A stretch of DNA of 64,000 bases from Sipunculus nudus (GCA_026874595.1 CM049308.1:23834367-23898366); one strand, 5' to 3'. Numbered from the stretch's first letter, positions 36,526 through 49,177 are shown. Numbers and translations are program-made. Notes: a model not told the origin generated them from the sequence alone.

Positions 36526-38050
36526 ATGGACGTACAGACGGACGGCACACTTAAAGAAAGATGCTTTAAGCTGAGAGGCAACCCAGCTGTGAGAAAGATG
36601 CATACAGCCACAGAGAGAAAAAGGTCGGTAAAAAAATAAGTAGACATTTCTGCATTAAATAAACTAAAATAGAAAATACCTTTGAATAAAGCTTTAAATA
36701 ACGCGACGTCATTAGTCGTACAGTTACGATTAAAGCTCAGAGAAAGATCAGACGAGACCGCTTTAAGTAAGTAAGAGGGAAAATAGATGCTGGCCAAGTG
36801 ACCAGGGGGACAGGTAGGAACTAACAGAATAGCCATCGTGTGTTACTAGAAAGAAAGAGACGATGAGGGGCAGGCGTTTTTATGAATTGGTTAAAGTTTT
36901 TATAACTTAGGAGACCTAATGCCTACGCCTGCTTGATTAATGAATTTCTTCTGGCAAGAATTAATATAGAATATATGTACAATAAAAAATACAATATACT
37001 AAAGAAAAGGACATCCAATCTTGTTTTTAAACGCTCTCCAGACGTTTTACCCTTTTCCCATCTTAAGGCAGTAGAAAATTGACTATAGGCAACTTTTTTT
37101 CCAAGCCTGATAGGCAATCTTAGGTGAAAGTAGGGGATTATATTGGGTACCGGGGTAAGTCTAGCTGCTCGATTAGAAAACGTAGGAAATTAAAATACAA
37201 CTATGTTTTTTAGTATATATTATAGGCAGGAAACATGTTTTCATCGATCCCCGGGAGAATTTTGATTAAAATTTATATGATAAATGCAATGGTCGAAATA
37301 TTATCCGGTACCTTAATTATGTGCGCCCTCATAAACTGTGATTGATATAAATAAAAAGCTTCATTCTTATGAGACAAATCCATGCTATTAATTTCCATTT
37401 CCAGCAGGTCAGGTCGCTGCGCCCTTTCACCAAGCAGGTAATCAATTTACTAATATCCTGGAAACGTTATTATCATGAAGCCAATAAAAATACACACAAG
37501 CAACCGATACCTAATACACGGTGCTATATAGGAGAATCGGCGGTGCTTGTTTCGGAAAATGAGCTTGCCGAGAAATTATTCAGCAAAAACGACGTCCTCG
37601 GGTGAAAGAAATGATAGCGCCGGGTATTCTATGATTTCAAAGTATGCGGAGGTTTTGGTTCTAATGCCAAGTAATTCTATTTAACCTGTTCTTTCAAGGT
37701 GTATGTATTTAGCGTTTGCCCTCAGATCTTCGCAGTGTCAGTCAAATCAGTAATAGACAAATAAGCAAATAGAATTACCTGTCAGGCATCTGATGTTATC
37801 TGATGCACCGGCACAGATGTAAGTGATGATTTTCTTCATTTTTCGTAACAACATTCTGGCTCTAAAAGCTTTGTGCTTGAAATGTGACTTTCAATATCGA
37901 AATTGCCGTTGCTCCCAACCGCTGTCTTTGTTCATGACGCGGGCACGTGCTACTTTAGTAACTTCCGAAATTCACTAAAATAACTTATCTTTAGGATCAT
38001 GCATGTAAAGCAGTTTATTAACACCACTCTAGAGACAGATTCTTAGAAAA
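36525..38050. other. Intergenic, no gene recognised
   Basis: AT-rich unique DNA; a 78-codon frame at 37369 has no homology signature. Confidence 0.68.
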
Positions 38051-38182
38051 ATAAACGTCGATGTGACAAACATTTTATCAGTAATAAACGTCGATGTGAC
38101 AAACATTTTATCAGTAATAAACGTCGATGTGACAAACATTTTATCGGTAATAAACGTCGATGTGACAAACATTTTATCATGA
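38051..38182. repeat. 33-bp minisatellite, four copies
   Basis: Copies start at 38051, 38084, 38117 and 38150, with core ATAAACGTCGATGTGACAAA then CATTTTATC. They are almost identical. The 33-bp period keeps frame, so the minus strand reads an 11-residue repeat (IKCLSHRRLLL), but the flanks give no sign of a gene. Confidence 0.95.
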
Positions 38183-38599
38183 GGCACCGCGGTTGAGAAA
38201 ATGTCAAATCATGTTCCACAGTTAAAAAAAAAACACTACACATGACAAGTTGTTTTAAGACATATTTAACACATTGATTTCACAAATTTAGCCTCTTGAC
38301 AGAATTTGTAGGTTATATATCGTCAATGCTGTACATGTTTGTCTCTCACATGCTCTTGATTTTTAAAAACGATCAGATTTGTAAATATATATGTCTTTAG
38401 AACAGTTTTGTAGTTTGGCAAACTGTGTTTTCTTTCGGCTTTACAGTTTATAGTACAAGCCAACGTACCGGACTCCATTTCTTTGCAATGACGTTAAAAA
38501 TTACGTTAAAAATGATATAGAAATTTCTACTAACACGAGGTTTACAGTTTTAAAGGCCTAATCTTCTTTATCAATGCGCTATTAATGTTTAATATTAAT

Positions 38600-39131
38600 G
38601 TCAATAATCGACATGGCAAATATTGTTTTCTTACTGGCGCTGCTGTTTATAAAACAGTCATCGTGGCAAAGCGTTGTTTTTCTTACACTATCTTCATTTT
38701 TTGAAACAGTAAACGAGGCAAACCGGTTTTTTTTCTTTATAGGCTCTGCAGATGATAAAATATTCGTGACAAACTATTTATTTCTTTACGGTCTCTGTAG
38801 TTGATTAAGCAGTGGCAAACCTTTAATTTTACGGGATCTTTCCAACAGTAGACATGAGAAACTATTGTTTTCTTCCGACTCTGCATTACACAAACAGTAA
38901 ATGTAACAAACCATTGTTTTCTCGCGGTCTCTGCAGTTTAAAAACAGAAAACGTGAAAACCATTATTTCCCTACGGGCTCTTTAGTTTAAATACAGCTAC
39001 TGTGACAAACCTTTGTTTAGTCTATTTGGCTACCCAAAAACAGAAAACGTGAAAACCATTATTTCCCTACGGGCTCTTTAGTTTAAATACAGCTACTGTG
39101 ACAAACCTTTGTTTAGTCTATTTGGCAACCC
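38600..39131. repeat. Degenerate ~50-bp tandem repeat, about 11 copies
   Basis: A motif close to ACAGTAAACGTGACAAACC followed by a T-rich stretch and CGGTCTCTGCAGTTTA recurs with the GTGACAAA-like core at about 38611, 38661, 38713, 38764, 38811, 38852, 38901, 38951, 39001, 39047 and 39097. The last two pairs are a nearly perfect 96-bp duplication (about 38939-39034 and 39035-39130). A related but weaker copy lies near 38401-38450. The same GTGACAAAC core occurs in the 33-bp minisatellite at 38051, so the two arrays may share an origin. Confidence 0.88.
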
Positions 39132-39592
39132 AAGGTAAAGCTATCCAAGGTCTATAGTCATGCACAATTACGGGACTTCACAATGGACGACTCCTAAGAT
39201 ATATTGGATTCTTACCTTATATTCATAAATCAAATATACAGGGGCTCAAATATAGGGGGATGGGGGTATATATCATCCTATTTGATGGCAAGGGGCATGG
39301 TCAATGCAATCATCCCCCCTACTGTCCTGTCCAGAGAATAATATTAATGTAATGCAAATGATATATATTAATCATTAGAATAATAGACTTTGGTTCCATT
39401 TATGAGTGTACTATCAAATATTTAATATATATCTAAACTTATAATGGAAACTTTATAAACCTTATACTTAATTGTAGTATATTTGAAATGTGATTAAGAT
39501 TATATATTCGAAATGAGTCATACATATTATACACTATAAAGGTATTAAACACTATGAACGTTGTTTGAGTGCTTCTGAAAGGAGATTATATA

Positions 39593-39830
39593 AATGCGTT
39601 CGTGTGTGTGTTTGTGTTTGTTCACATATAACTCACACTATAGCATGAACAGAATCTCGTGAAATTTCAAGGGCCTTTCTGGAATAGGCCAAGTATGGAC
39701 CGGACAAATTTTGGTGTGGATCTGGAAAATTATCCAGATTCAGAAATGCCATCAAGGAATCTTCACAAATGTATGGTCATTATGCACGAATGAACCTGGG
39801 AATAAGGGCCGAATAAATGAATGCAATGAC
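39593..39830 (+). mobile_element. Dispersed repeat family B, copy 1 (plus orientation)
   Basis: It shares collinear blocks with the reverse complement of 50410-50672: GTGTGTTTGTGTTTGTTCAC, TAACTCACACTATAGCATGA, GCACGAATGAACCTGGGAAT and GGGCC near the right end. No open frame. Probably a non-autonomous transposon or SINE-like element; the class is unknown. Confidence 0.72.
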
Positions 39831-40054
39831 GACGGCTTTTATTCCTTAGAATGCTCATTTCTAGTTCATTAATAATTTATATTCGACTCGTGAGAAAAAA
39901 GGTGCTGTGAATTTACAGTCCACATGGCAAACTGTTTTCAAGATAAAGGTGCTCTAAATTAAGATAAATCTATTGGGTACATATTTGCCCTAAAACGTGC
40001 TCTTTATATTTTATATTCGTAGCAAACATTAATTTTTAGGCATACCTCTGCAGT

Positions 40055-40240
40055 CAGAGACAGATCGTGGATATACGAAAAGGGAGAGGGGGGGGGGGGG
40101 GGGGGTCCAACCCAGGAGGACTATTGAAAACCTATAAAAAGGTCCAAAGGTCAGGAAAGGGGGGGGGGGGCGTCCAGGCGTCCAGGGCCATAAAATTTTG
40201 TCTGAAACCCTTAAAAAAGGTCGCTTCGGCAAAATGGTCA
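40055..40240. mobile_element. Diverged copy of the GGGGCGGATCCAG MITE family with poly-G expansions
   Basis: CCCAGGAGGACTA, AAAAAGGTCC, GGTCAGGAAAGG, GGCGTCCAGG, TTTGTCTGAAACCCTTAAA and AAGGTCGC follow the order of the 28.26 kb element. The left end is decayed (CAGAGACAGATCGTGGA) and two internal G runs have grown. The overlapping open frames on both strands are an artefact of the G runs. Confidence 0.7.
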
Positions 40241-40597
40241 GTTTTTTTATATAAAATGAGAAACAATAGTTCATAAAAAGAAGGATATGATTTATTTTAA
40301 CAACATAATACTGGTGTTAAAATAGAAAAAAAACTGGTAAAACTTCGCCACAGAAGAAAACGTGTGTGTCAAATGCCGACCTCACATGGCTCATGAGAAA
40401 ATTGATTATGTACACGTTTCTTCAATTGAATTGTTTCCATTTAAAGGCTGGAGGTTGTCTGATTTATCTTTGCAAGCACAACTGACTTCTCTGTGGAAAC
40501 ATAATGAAACCCGACGCATAGACCTCTGCGACAACAAGGTCTGTGGAACAACTAGAAATCAGCATTCCAAAAAATACAAGCCTTAACCATGTGGACA

Positions 40598-40775
40598 TTC
40601 ACAGTTTAATTCGTGCATAAGTGACTGTATGTACCAGTTCCATACCAAAACCTAATCGATTCTTCTTTGACCCGTTCTGGAAATGCCGTGATAATGTCAT
40701 CAGATTTCGTTCATTGTTGTGAACAAACACACACACACCATCACACACACGAACGGGAATGAACGCATAACCCCC
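40598..40775 (-). mobile_element. Dispersed repeat family B, copy 2 (minus orientation, truncated)
   Basis: ATTCGTGCATAAGTGACTGT, AATCGATTCTTC, CCCGTTCTGGAAATG, TTTCGTTCATTGTTGTGA and the (CA)-rich end align with the copy at 50410-50672. The end before TTCGTGCATAAG is lost. Confidence 0.68.
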
Positions 40776-40919
40776 TGGCGTAGGCAATAAACCATATACC
40801 GGTACGTTGTTGATTTATTACCATTAATAATTAAGATTAAAAGATCCATATTTCCCCTTTGTACAAATGCATCACGTGGCATGATGGTTTCTGTAACTAA
40901 TGGCGCTAGACTCGTTTTT

Positions 40920-41410
40920 CTTAGCCGGTGAAGCGATTTCAGATTATCCCCCACTTCAAATTACCGGGGGGGGGGGCATAATTTACAGGGGTTATCTCAA
41001 ATTCAACGTCAGATGACCCCCATGGAAATTTAAAAACTGTTTAGGATTAACTCCTATATTTCAGACCCCCCCCCCCCTCCGGGAAACAAACAATTGTTTC
41101 TTTGAGTTTTTTCACCTAAAATAACTGTATTTTCTCTCATCTTGATATCTCAATCAGGTTGAATCTTGGAATATCTTATGATCGTATGAGTCTGAGTCAA
41201 CATGAATACAATTATCAATATAATTATCATTTTCCGACCATTTCATATATCAAATATTTTTTTCCAGGGTTTTATCATTTATCTTAATCAGTTAATTTGA
41301 ATTTAAATTTAAAATTGTAATTAAAAATAAAGTTCAGGCTACCCTTGGGTAATCCAGAAATTTATTTTAGTTTTAGGTGGGGGGCCGGGAGGGGGGGGGG
41401 GGTAACCTTA
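40920..41410. mobile_element. Dispersed repeat family A, intergenic copy
   Basis: AAGCGATTTCAGATTATCCCC, CTTCAAATTACCGG, AACTGTATTTTCTCTCATCT, ATCAGGTTGAATCTTGG and a terminal G-rich run followed by GTAACCTT match the intron 2 copy in order. It holds several poly-G and poly-C runs (about 40967, 41066, 41391). Confidence 0.7.
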
Positions 41411-42156
41411 AGTCATTACTGTCTCCATGTACAAATAAATCCACGTGTTAATACGTTTGCACGAGCTGGTGAGCAGGTGTGCTGCAAGTAGAGTGAGATT
41501 CAGCTAATGACAGATATACAGATGGGGCCGTAAATGTAACAATGATGCCACTATTTGTCAAATTAGCCAAGAATCTAGGATCATTGAAACCTGCTCTGAT
41601 GGAACTTTACACCACTTACATCGGGAAGGTAAGAAATGCCAATGGCCGTTGATGTGAAGCATTGTGTAAGTTTAGCTCGGTAATATTTCATGACAATCTG
41701 CCAGCTCCTTGGCTTTTCATTGCCACTCCAAGCATTCAAAATTAATATGGTAGTGTACTCTTCCTAATGGCTAAGGATGTTAGGAGTCCAAATTCCTTAG
41801 TGTTACATGACATTATTGATTGGCGTTTTTTGGAACATAATGTGGTAGTAATATAATCCTTTGTAAAATAAAACACTGCCTTTGAGAATGAGTATTATTT
41901 CAATTTCAGACAGTAATTGGATTAATGAAAAGTTTATTCCATTTCAATTGTGTTATTTGATAATAATGTCTTGGTGTCTGCATCAAGATTAAATTGTTTA
42001 TTACTATATTACATAACAGATGCTGACCATTTATCAATAGATACCCTGGATGTCTGATCTGTCCAATGTCGTCACTATATGTTCACCTGTTTGTGGATTA
42101 CCGTTTGGATATAACCTAGCTGGGTAATACCAACAGGCGGGATGTTCTTTGAAGAG

Positions 42157-42290
42157 CAGGGGCGGATCCAGGATTAAGGAAAATGAGGGGGTCTAATGGG
42201 GGTCCGGAAAAAGGGGTCGCAAAAAAACGGTCCCAAACACTAAAAAAAAGGTTGCGACGGCTAAAAAATAAGGGGGAGGGACTCTGGACA
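42157..42290. mobile_element. Partial copy of the GGGGCGGATCCAG MITE family
   Basis: It begins CAGGGGCGGATCCAGGATT as in the 28.26 kb element and retains GGTCCGG, GGTCCCAAAC and GGTTGCGACGGCTAAAAA in the same order. The right inverted repeat is absent, so the copy is truncated or decayed. Confidence 0.75.
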
Positions 42291-42720
42291 AAAGGCCGAG
42301 TTCAGCTCAAGCCAGTAGAGAAATTATTTTAAGAATAACCGAAGACATACCTGTTTGTGCAATATTTTGACTAAACCAATAAGCATAAAGACGTCTGCTT
42401 ACTATAATTTCATTAGATGAGGGCGTGGTCAGATGCAGAGTGTTCCTCCGGGTTCTACTTGGAAGATACCGGTCTATCGGCCATCATATTCTCTCCGCAG
42501 AAAGTTTACTAGTTTCAGACTGCCCTCGGAGTACTATCCTTTCGTAATTCCGTGGCCTTAACAAACCGAAACCGCACATTAAAGTTTCAAAACATTTAAC
42601 CTGGTGTCGCCCGGATAATTGTGTTATGACTGCAAATGCTTTTAATAATATTGACCTTAGTTCACTTTATGTCCTCATTTTAACTGAATAAAGAAGCCTT
42701 TTAAACACTGGATTCACACA

Positions 42721-42797
<77 letters not shown>

Positions 42798-42862
42798 TGT
42801 ATATATATATAAAGTATAAGCATTATTATTATTTTATTATTATTATTATTATTATTTTTATT
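42721..42862. repeat. (AT)n followed by (ATT)n
   Basis: About 90 bp of interrupted AT, then a short spacer, then about 12 ATT units. Confidence 0.95.
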
Positions 42863-43219
42863 AATAATAATAAAGGAAGGCTGTCCACTTATCTCTTCTT
42901 GAATCAATAAACCCCTCCATGCAATATTACTGGACACGTCCCTGCTTTGTATAATTATACACGTACATAGCTTTATTGGGAAAATATAAAAGAGCAATGC
43001 CTGGTTACTCAGTCACCTGGTGAAAATAATTGGCAAATATGTTTCTTGCGAAAACGTATGATTAAAGCCTGGTTGTGCGAGTTAGTCAACATGTGTTGAA
43101 GACAATGTATTTGATAAAGCCACCTGCCTAGTTGCAGATGGTTTAAGATTAAAACCTCCAATAAGTTCGTGTCACGGGGAAGATGGGGCCTGATAAAAAC
43201 ACGGATCTGTTTCATCTTC

Positions 43220-43625
43220 GGCAATACGCCTATTTAGTAGCTGTCAACTAATGATCATAATTCAAAATCTGCTTGTGCGACCATCGGACAGCAGGAGGAA
43301 ACCGAAGCGTTTGTCTTCCTTAGTCTTTCCCCGCGGCATCGTGTGGTATGACTCGTTTACAAATTGGCCAGGCGAGCTTGTTTTTGCCGAATTTAAACCG
43401 CGAGCGAAGCTGCGTCAAAATGGCGTACACCATTCAAGCAATCTTTGGTTTTGTCTGCCCTGTGTCGGGCCGGACAGGCGGACAAAGAATAAAGTATTGC
43501 CACTTGGGTACAATTAGCAACTTGACACTAGTTTCAGTGCGGACAAACTGCTTCTATGGAGAAAGGCCCCCTGCTTGCCATTGTCGTTGCCTTCTAAAGT
43601 AAGCGATCACGGATGAAACCGTTAC
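43220..43625. promoter_or_regulatory. GC-balanced island (candidate regulatory element)
   Basis: Complex, non-repetitive, CpG-containing sequence with GGACAAAGAATAAAG and CCATTGTCG (Sox-like), ACAATTAGC and TAATGATCATAATT (homeodomain-like). Overlapping 84-88 codon plus frames exist in two registers, as expected by chance at higher GC. No splice-bounded exon. Confidence 0.3.
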
Positions 43626-44144
43626 CAAATTATGAACCTGGGCATCCGCTTTTTTAAGCCAACATGCGTATAAACTGATCCATAAATTGAAGACATTGAC
43701 AGGGTTGGGAAAAAGGGGCTCTTTGCCTAGCTGTCACATGACTTGGCTTCTTGCAACAGGGTGATCACTCCCAGAGTGCTTTATTATTAAATTCGCTTCT
43801 TTTCCACATAATTGTGACATCAGCCTCGTTGTGAATTACAGACCCAGGCTTTTCCCGCCTAATGGCATATAAAGTTGGATCAAAAGCCCCATGCTGCACA
43901 TAAAAGGATATTTGATATTAGTTGATCAAATAATTATACACAGATAGCATCCTAATCAGAAAACATGTACATTTGATATAGAATAATCATACACAGTCCC
44001 GCAGTGAATATGTAATTCAGGAAGTCTCAGTCATTGAGGTGGTTATCGTCTGCCCATAAGATCGTCTGCTCACACTCAAACTTTTTCCCTATGGTTATGT
44101 TCGAGTTGACCGAAACTACAATAAAACATATTTGCGTTCTTTTA

Positions 44145-44194
<50 letters not shown>

Positions 44195-44195
44195 A

Positions 44196-44255
<60 letters not shown>

Positions 44256-44331
44256 GCTGGTTCATGGTTTAAAGATGAAAAGGGTATACACAGAAAAGTC
44301 GCTGTCAGTGAACCGACTTTTCTGTGTATTC

Positions 44332-44394
<63 letters not shown>

Positions 44395-46089
44395 ATATGT
44401 TATATGTATGCGGGGGATATACTATGATCAATATGTGAAAATTATATTGGAAACCAACGTTCGCTTATCGTGAAGTGTGGACAGTATTTCACACATGCAT
44501 TCAAATTGAGTATTCTATGAATTAATTCACAAAAAAAATGGTTAAACCCAGAAAAGTATGCTGAAGTAACACTTAACCTACTTCTCCTTATCACAGACAC
44601 ATTGGCATCTTAATACACATTGGCATCTTTAATGGTTGGTTGTACATTCTGCACCATTTAAACAAATATTGGTATAAAAGGTAAGAGTTTTGTTCCTAAC
44701 CCATTCAGAATACGGTGTATGTGTAAATGTGTGTATTTTCTACACTTTCATATTCGAAGTACTCATCAAAACAGGTTAGTAGGTGGTTATGTATTTTCAT
44801 AATATTTCCATGTTGAATATAACAAGACTTATATTAATATTTTTACCTTTCTTATACATAACCATAAGCACATATTTATTTGCAATATTGGCCTTTTTCT
44901 CTTTGGCTATTTCCTCTTTGAATCACCTTTATCATAATTATATAATCTGATTTTATTTTATCTTTTGATATATCATTTATTGATGATATTAATATATTAA
45001 TTTAAATATTATTAATACAATTAAATATGATGCGATAACGTATGACATTCTTAGATATAATATCCTGTTCATTCTATAATATAATATTTCATAATATTAT
45101 ATAGTTTAATATATTTCATTTAAATTTAATTTATGATTAAATATGTATCTAATATTATATTCCTTAAGACATGCTAAGTAAATATAACTTTAACTGTAAT
45201 TTGATTACAGCAGAATCATTATTTTTATGTTTTCCCCACAACAGTTTCTGTAATTAAGAATTAATTGGAAAATCTAACAAATATTCTTCGTAGCATAATA
45301 GTTCAAATGTTATTATATATTTTAATGGAATATCCTAATGACAATATTCCTCATCGCAATTTACTTGTAATTTCTCATTTGGCATATTCTGTTTTCATGT
45401 TCGACACTTTAAAAGCTTATGAAATATAAATTCCGCCTCTTTCTTGAAATAAACAAATGTGATATTAGGTGGTAACTGATTATCATAATGTTGGCATATT
45501 ATATATAAATAAACAATTTCAAACACAAGAACATATTTTTTATTTATCCTTTTTAATCAATTTACTTAAAACACAAAAGTGATACACACAAACACACATA
45601 TATAAATATATATCCTATTTAACATATAATTATGTAAATCTGTAAGTTAATTTTACTCTCATTCATCATTTATACAAGCTCGATAGCTGTTTTATGATTC
45701 CCAATTTATTGCTAATACCGGGCATTTCTGCAGCGGAGAATTTATAACCAATAAAATTACAATATTTTGAAGGAAATTCCTCAAGGGTTATGAATACACT
45801 TTACACGCAAGTCAGTGGTGCATGTAGGTATTGATAAGAAATGTGGGCGGCTCCTAAATTAGCAAAAAGGCAAAATATTTTCAGTAACCCGAGCGCCAGC
45901 TAATTAGCACCAACGTCACTAGGTGTGATCATCAAGAGAGCCATGAAGCGGAAATAGATAACCATGTGATCATGCGCACTAAGGATTCCGATATTGTATT
46001 AAACTAAATTGCCGAGGCGATTGATACAAATCTAAGGAGGCTTGGTAAGGAGTTATCGCTTAAATCTCTGGCTTAGAAGACAAAAATCA
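43626..46089. other. Intergenic; very AT-rich 44850-45600
   Basis: The GC-balanced island fades through about 43900. The stretch 44850-45600 is among the most AT-rich non-repeat parts of the window. No gene seen. Confidence 0.65.
44147..44392. repeat. Two (AT)n arrays flanking a 22-bp inverted repeat
   Basis: AT arrays at 44147-44252 and 44335-44392 surround a short unique segment. Within it 44280-44301 and 44314-44335 are inverted copies (ACACAGAAAAGTCG against CGACTTTTCTGTGT) with a single mismatch and a 12-base loop. The 134-codon Tyr/Ile frame on the minus strand is an artefact. Confidence 0.93.
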
Positions 46090-46960
46090 TGCACTAAACA
46101 TCGTCATGCCGTCTGCTTAACAGTTTGGCGCCATGTCGTGGGAACCTTGATTTTGTCCGTCACGTGAGGGTGTTTATCTATTTAGTGCGGGATTATTATG
46201 GCGGCTTCTATAAGAGTTACGTTGATAGCGATCTTATGCTGTCTAACAGGCTACAGCCTACAGGTGAACAGCCTGAAACAGAATGGCCGGGGCGTGGACG
46301 GCATCCCTAATCTAAAAGAACGATCAAAACACTATCTTCCTAAATGAACAACATATCGTCCAGTAGGGCACTAATATCATTTTCCGCATCTTGTTCAGTG
46401 TTTGATCAGGGGACAGGTTTTTCACAAATTGGACGAGCATATTGTCCGGGGCCAATTTGCCATGCCTAATTCGTTAATGCAATTAGCAGAGCATTAAGCT
46501 GCATGCAGGCGCGTCCATAGTGACAAATCTGCTTGCTGACAAGCGGGAGCTATTGTGTTGCGTTGACACGGGGTCTTAACGCCACCAAATGCTTATATAG
46601 CATCCCTGGCCTTGTATATGAATGTAATACCGCACCGGAGGGTAGCAGTTCCATAGGAAGACTGTGGCGCTTTAGTAGTCCGGAGAAGCACACCTGCTTT
46701 CAGGGCCCTCAGGTGACCCGGATGGAGCCTATCATGTCAATTAACGCAGCCTGATTGTCGCGTGTCGTTAGTGTCATCTCGATGCTCTCGGCGAAAAGCA
46801 TCTTCTCTAGTCCCCCAAGAAACTACCCTAATGGATGAACGCAGCAACCCCGCTCCGGTCTTAGGCACATTATCCTCTGGTGTTGCATTGCGTGCAGCGA
46901 CAGCCGCCTAGAACATCACCAAATTGGTTTTGAAACCATCTGTGTATATAAGCATAGACC
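46090..46960. promoter_or_regulatory. Large GC-balanced island (candidate regulatory element)
   Basis: About 870 bp, the longest such island. It is free of microsatellites and contrasts sharply with the very AT-rich DNA before 45800 and after 47100. It carries a homeodomain-like cluster (CTAATTCGTTAATGCAATTAG, about 46467-46487) and TCAATTAACG. Open frames of 61-73 codons have no recognisable product. Confidence 0.36.
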
Positions 46961-47334
46961 ATTGAAAAGGTAAAACGAGTGATTTCAACATATCACGGAG
47001 GGACCATTAAAGCTCACTATTTTCAGATAGCGTGCTTGCGGAGTTCAGAATTAATGGAACTGAAAGCGTTGTTAGCATATTCTCATTGATCTAAATGATA
47101 ACGACCAGGATGGCTTAAAATGGGATTTTTATATATTATCTAATTTCAGGAAATATCATGTTACATTTTTTGCATGTAATCATTAGCTTACAAAACAAAA
47201 TGATATTTAATTAATAAAATAAAACAAAAAATATGATACGATATAATTAAATATAGATTAACATATAATTATAAATTTACATAATACATTTTAATATAAT
47301 ATAAAATACTATAATGTAATATAATATAATAAAA

Positions 47335-47338
<4 letters not shown>

Positions 47339-47371
<33 letters not shown>
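47339..47371. repeat. (TAA)n microsatellite
   Basis: Eleven TAA units at the end of a 150-bp tract of ATAAT-type low-complexity sequence (from about 47200). Confidence 0.93.
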
Positions 47372-48159
47372 GGGGTGTCAAGGTAACGCCACGTTTAATT
47401 ATTAATCAGTGTCCATATAATGCGATACCATGTTTCTATCATGGAATGAAATGATTCGTAACTGCCATAGCCAACTGAATGAGACGTAACATTCGGGTTG
47501 GCGAATTTATAAAGGGTCGATGTTATATTAAAACTTGTATACATGAAAATTTTTGCGTTTTCAATTTTTCATTTTTGTATAACATTTATTTCGTCGAACC
47601 CACCCTGACTGTTTATATTTCTTGTTCAATTGTCAAGCGTTGTATTTCGACATTTCCATTTATCTAGCATTTCAATCGAATGACTATATCATGCTAGTAT
47701 ATATCAGTGCTACACGTAATCACAATCATTTGAAAAAAAATGAGAGACAAATTGAATTAAAAGTTTGCTAAATTGATTTGATATTAGATTTCTTCATCAA
47801 ACATGCAATCAAACATAGTGGTTTGCTGACCAGAAAGTAGAAAAGTGAATCATATATGGATACCACCTGAAACAATTTCTAAGTTTTCAATGTGTGCATG
47901 AGACAGTTAAGGAGAAAAAACTCTAGGAAATGTAATCACTTTGAAGATTATGAATATAATACAATCACAAAAACCTCGGTACCTTCTACTTTAAATATAC
48001 CATATGATGGCAAAAAGCAATCCAATTTTAAGTCGGGGAAAATGAACGGCTGGCAAATCCAGTTTTGCTTGCACACGATGTGTTAAAAGACAAAAATTAA
48101 ACTAACCATACGGAGCAAATAAAACTTAAGTCTTTTGTCGCATCCTTTTTATAGCTACA

Positions 48160-48365
48160 TGGTGTTTTGGATGAACCTGAAGTTATCAGACAGGAAAGGG
48201 CCTTCTCCTGCAATATGACAGGAAAAACTCACCAAATGAGCTCACGGAGTCCTGCGGGAAACCCTAGGACCGTCTCTGTTCCCCCTTGGGATTGGGTGCG
48301 AGGCCGAGGGACGTTTGACATGCAGTTTGGCCCCGGGCAGGTTGTTACTGTATTACCCTGAAGAA
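48160..48365. promoter_or_regulatory. Short GC-balanced island
   Basis: Non-repetitive segment with CCCCTTGGGATTGGG and GAGGCCGAGGGACG. It contains a 64-codon frame (from TTG 48167) ending TGA after GQVVTVLP; there is no ATG near its start and no recognisable family. It could be a small exon of an unknown gene or a regulatory element. Confidence 0.22.
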
Positions 48366-49177
48366 AAAGACACCTGTCACATTAGTACTTCCCAATCCAA
48401 TTAATTCCGTATTAAAAATTATCCTTATTGTAGTTTTTAATCAAGAATGGGCACGCAGACGAGATACGGAGGAGAAAAACCTTACCGCCAAAGGCTATTT
48501 CTTGTGCCCCTTAAGTTGATTGTGTACAGTGTTTGTCTCTGCTTGTCTTTTCTTTTTAACAAGGTGTGATTAGATAAAGGTACTTTAATTCATATTTTTG
48601 TTTATTTAAACATTTTGCACGTATGTTTTGTTCCGAAAGAACATGCATGCAATTATTCGCTCGTTTCCACTTAATTTTGATAGAACGGAAATTGCCAATT
48701 TGATTTGATGTTTTCACATAATGAAAAATGCATAAAAACGCACTTCGTGTCATTTTTATAAACTTTGAAATATTTTACGTTTGGACGACCACAGGGTTAA
48801 CTTGTGCAAGTAATCTACTTCGTCGTTATAATATTATTCATTTTAGCATTCATTCAATAACACGCCCAGTTATCAATTGTCAGTTAATCATATAAAATAG
48901 TACATGCAGGCGGTTGACGCTAACATGTGTAAACGTGAACACCTAATTGAATCTGCAATTCTATGAAAAGAGATTTAAAGGCCAATGGCCGGCTGCTAAA
49001 TAAATCTTTCAAAAGAATTGAATCTGAAATTTCGAATGAATCATATGTTAGTCTAAATAATAAAATGTATTATTACGCCTACATGGAAAATCGATAACAC
49101 GCATAAATTTAATATATCTGCTGAACACTTCAATGTTCAATGAAGACAAGGTTTAGAAGTAAGAACACTGTGAAGAC

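Larger units (their letters stand above)
41411..43219. other. Intergenic, no gene recognised
   Basis: Unique DNA apart from the MITE fragment at 42157 and the microsatellites at 42721-42862. Confidence 0.65.
46961..49177. other. Intergenic, no gene recognised
   Basis: AT-rich DNA with a low-complexity ATAAT tract (47200-47371) and the short island at 48160. Confidence 0.65.

Noticed and set aside
36265..36836. Ser/Leu- and Arg/Glu-rich frames across the (GT)n(GA)n tract
   Set aside because: Translation of a microsatellite, open in several frames on both strands.
38051..38182. CRISPR-like array
   Set aside because: Units are contiguous without unique spacers and the DNA is eukaryotic.
38043..38243. 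Minus-strand 11-residue repeat protein (IKCLSHRRLLL)
   Set aside because: The 33-bp period keeps frame by chance; no start, splice or flanking coding signal.
44027..44431. 134-codon Tyr/Ile frame on the minus strand
   Set aside because: Pure translation of (AT)n arrays.
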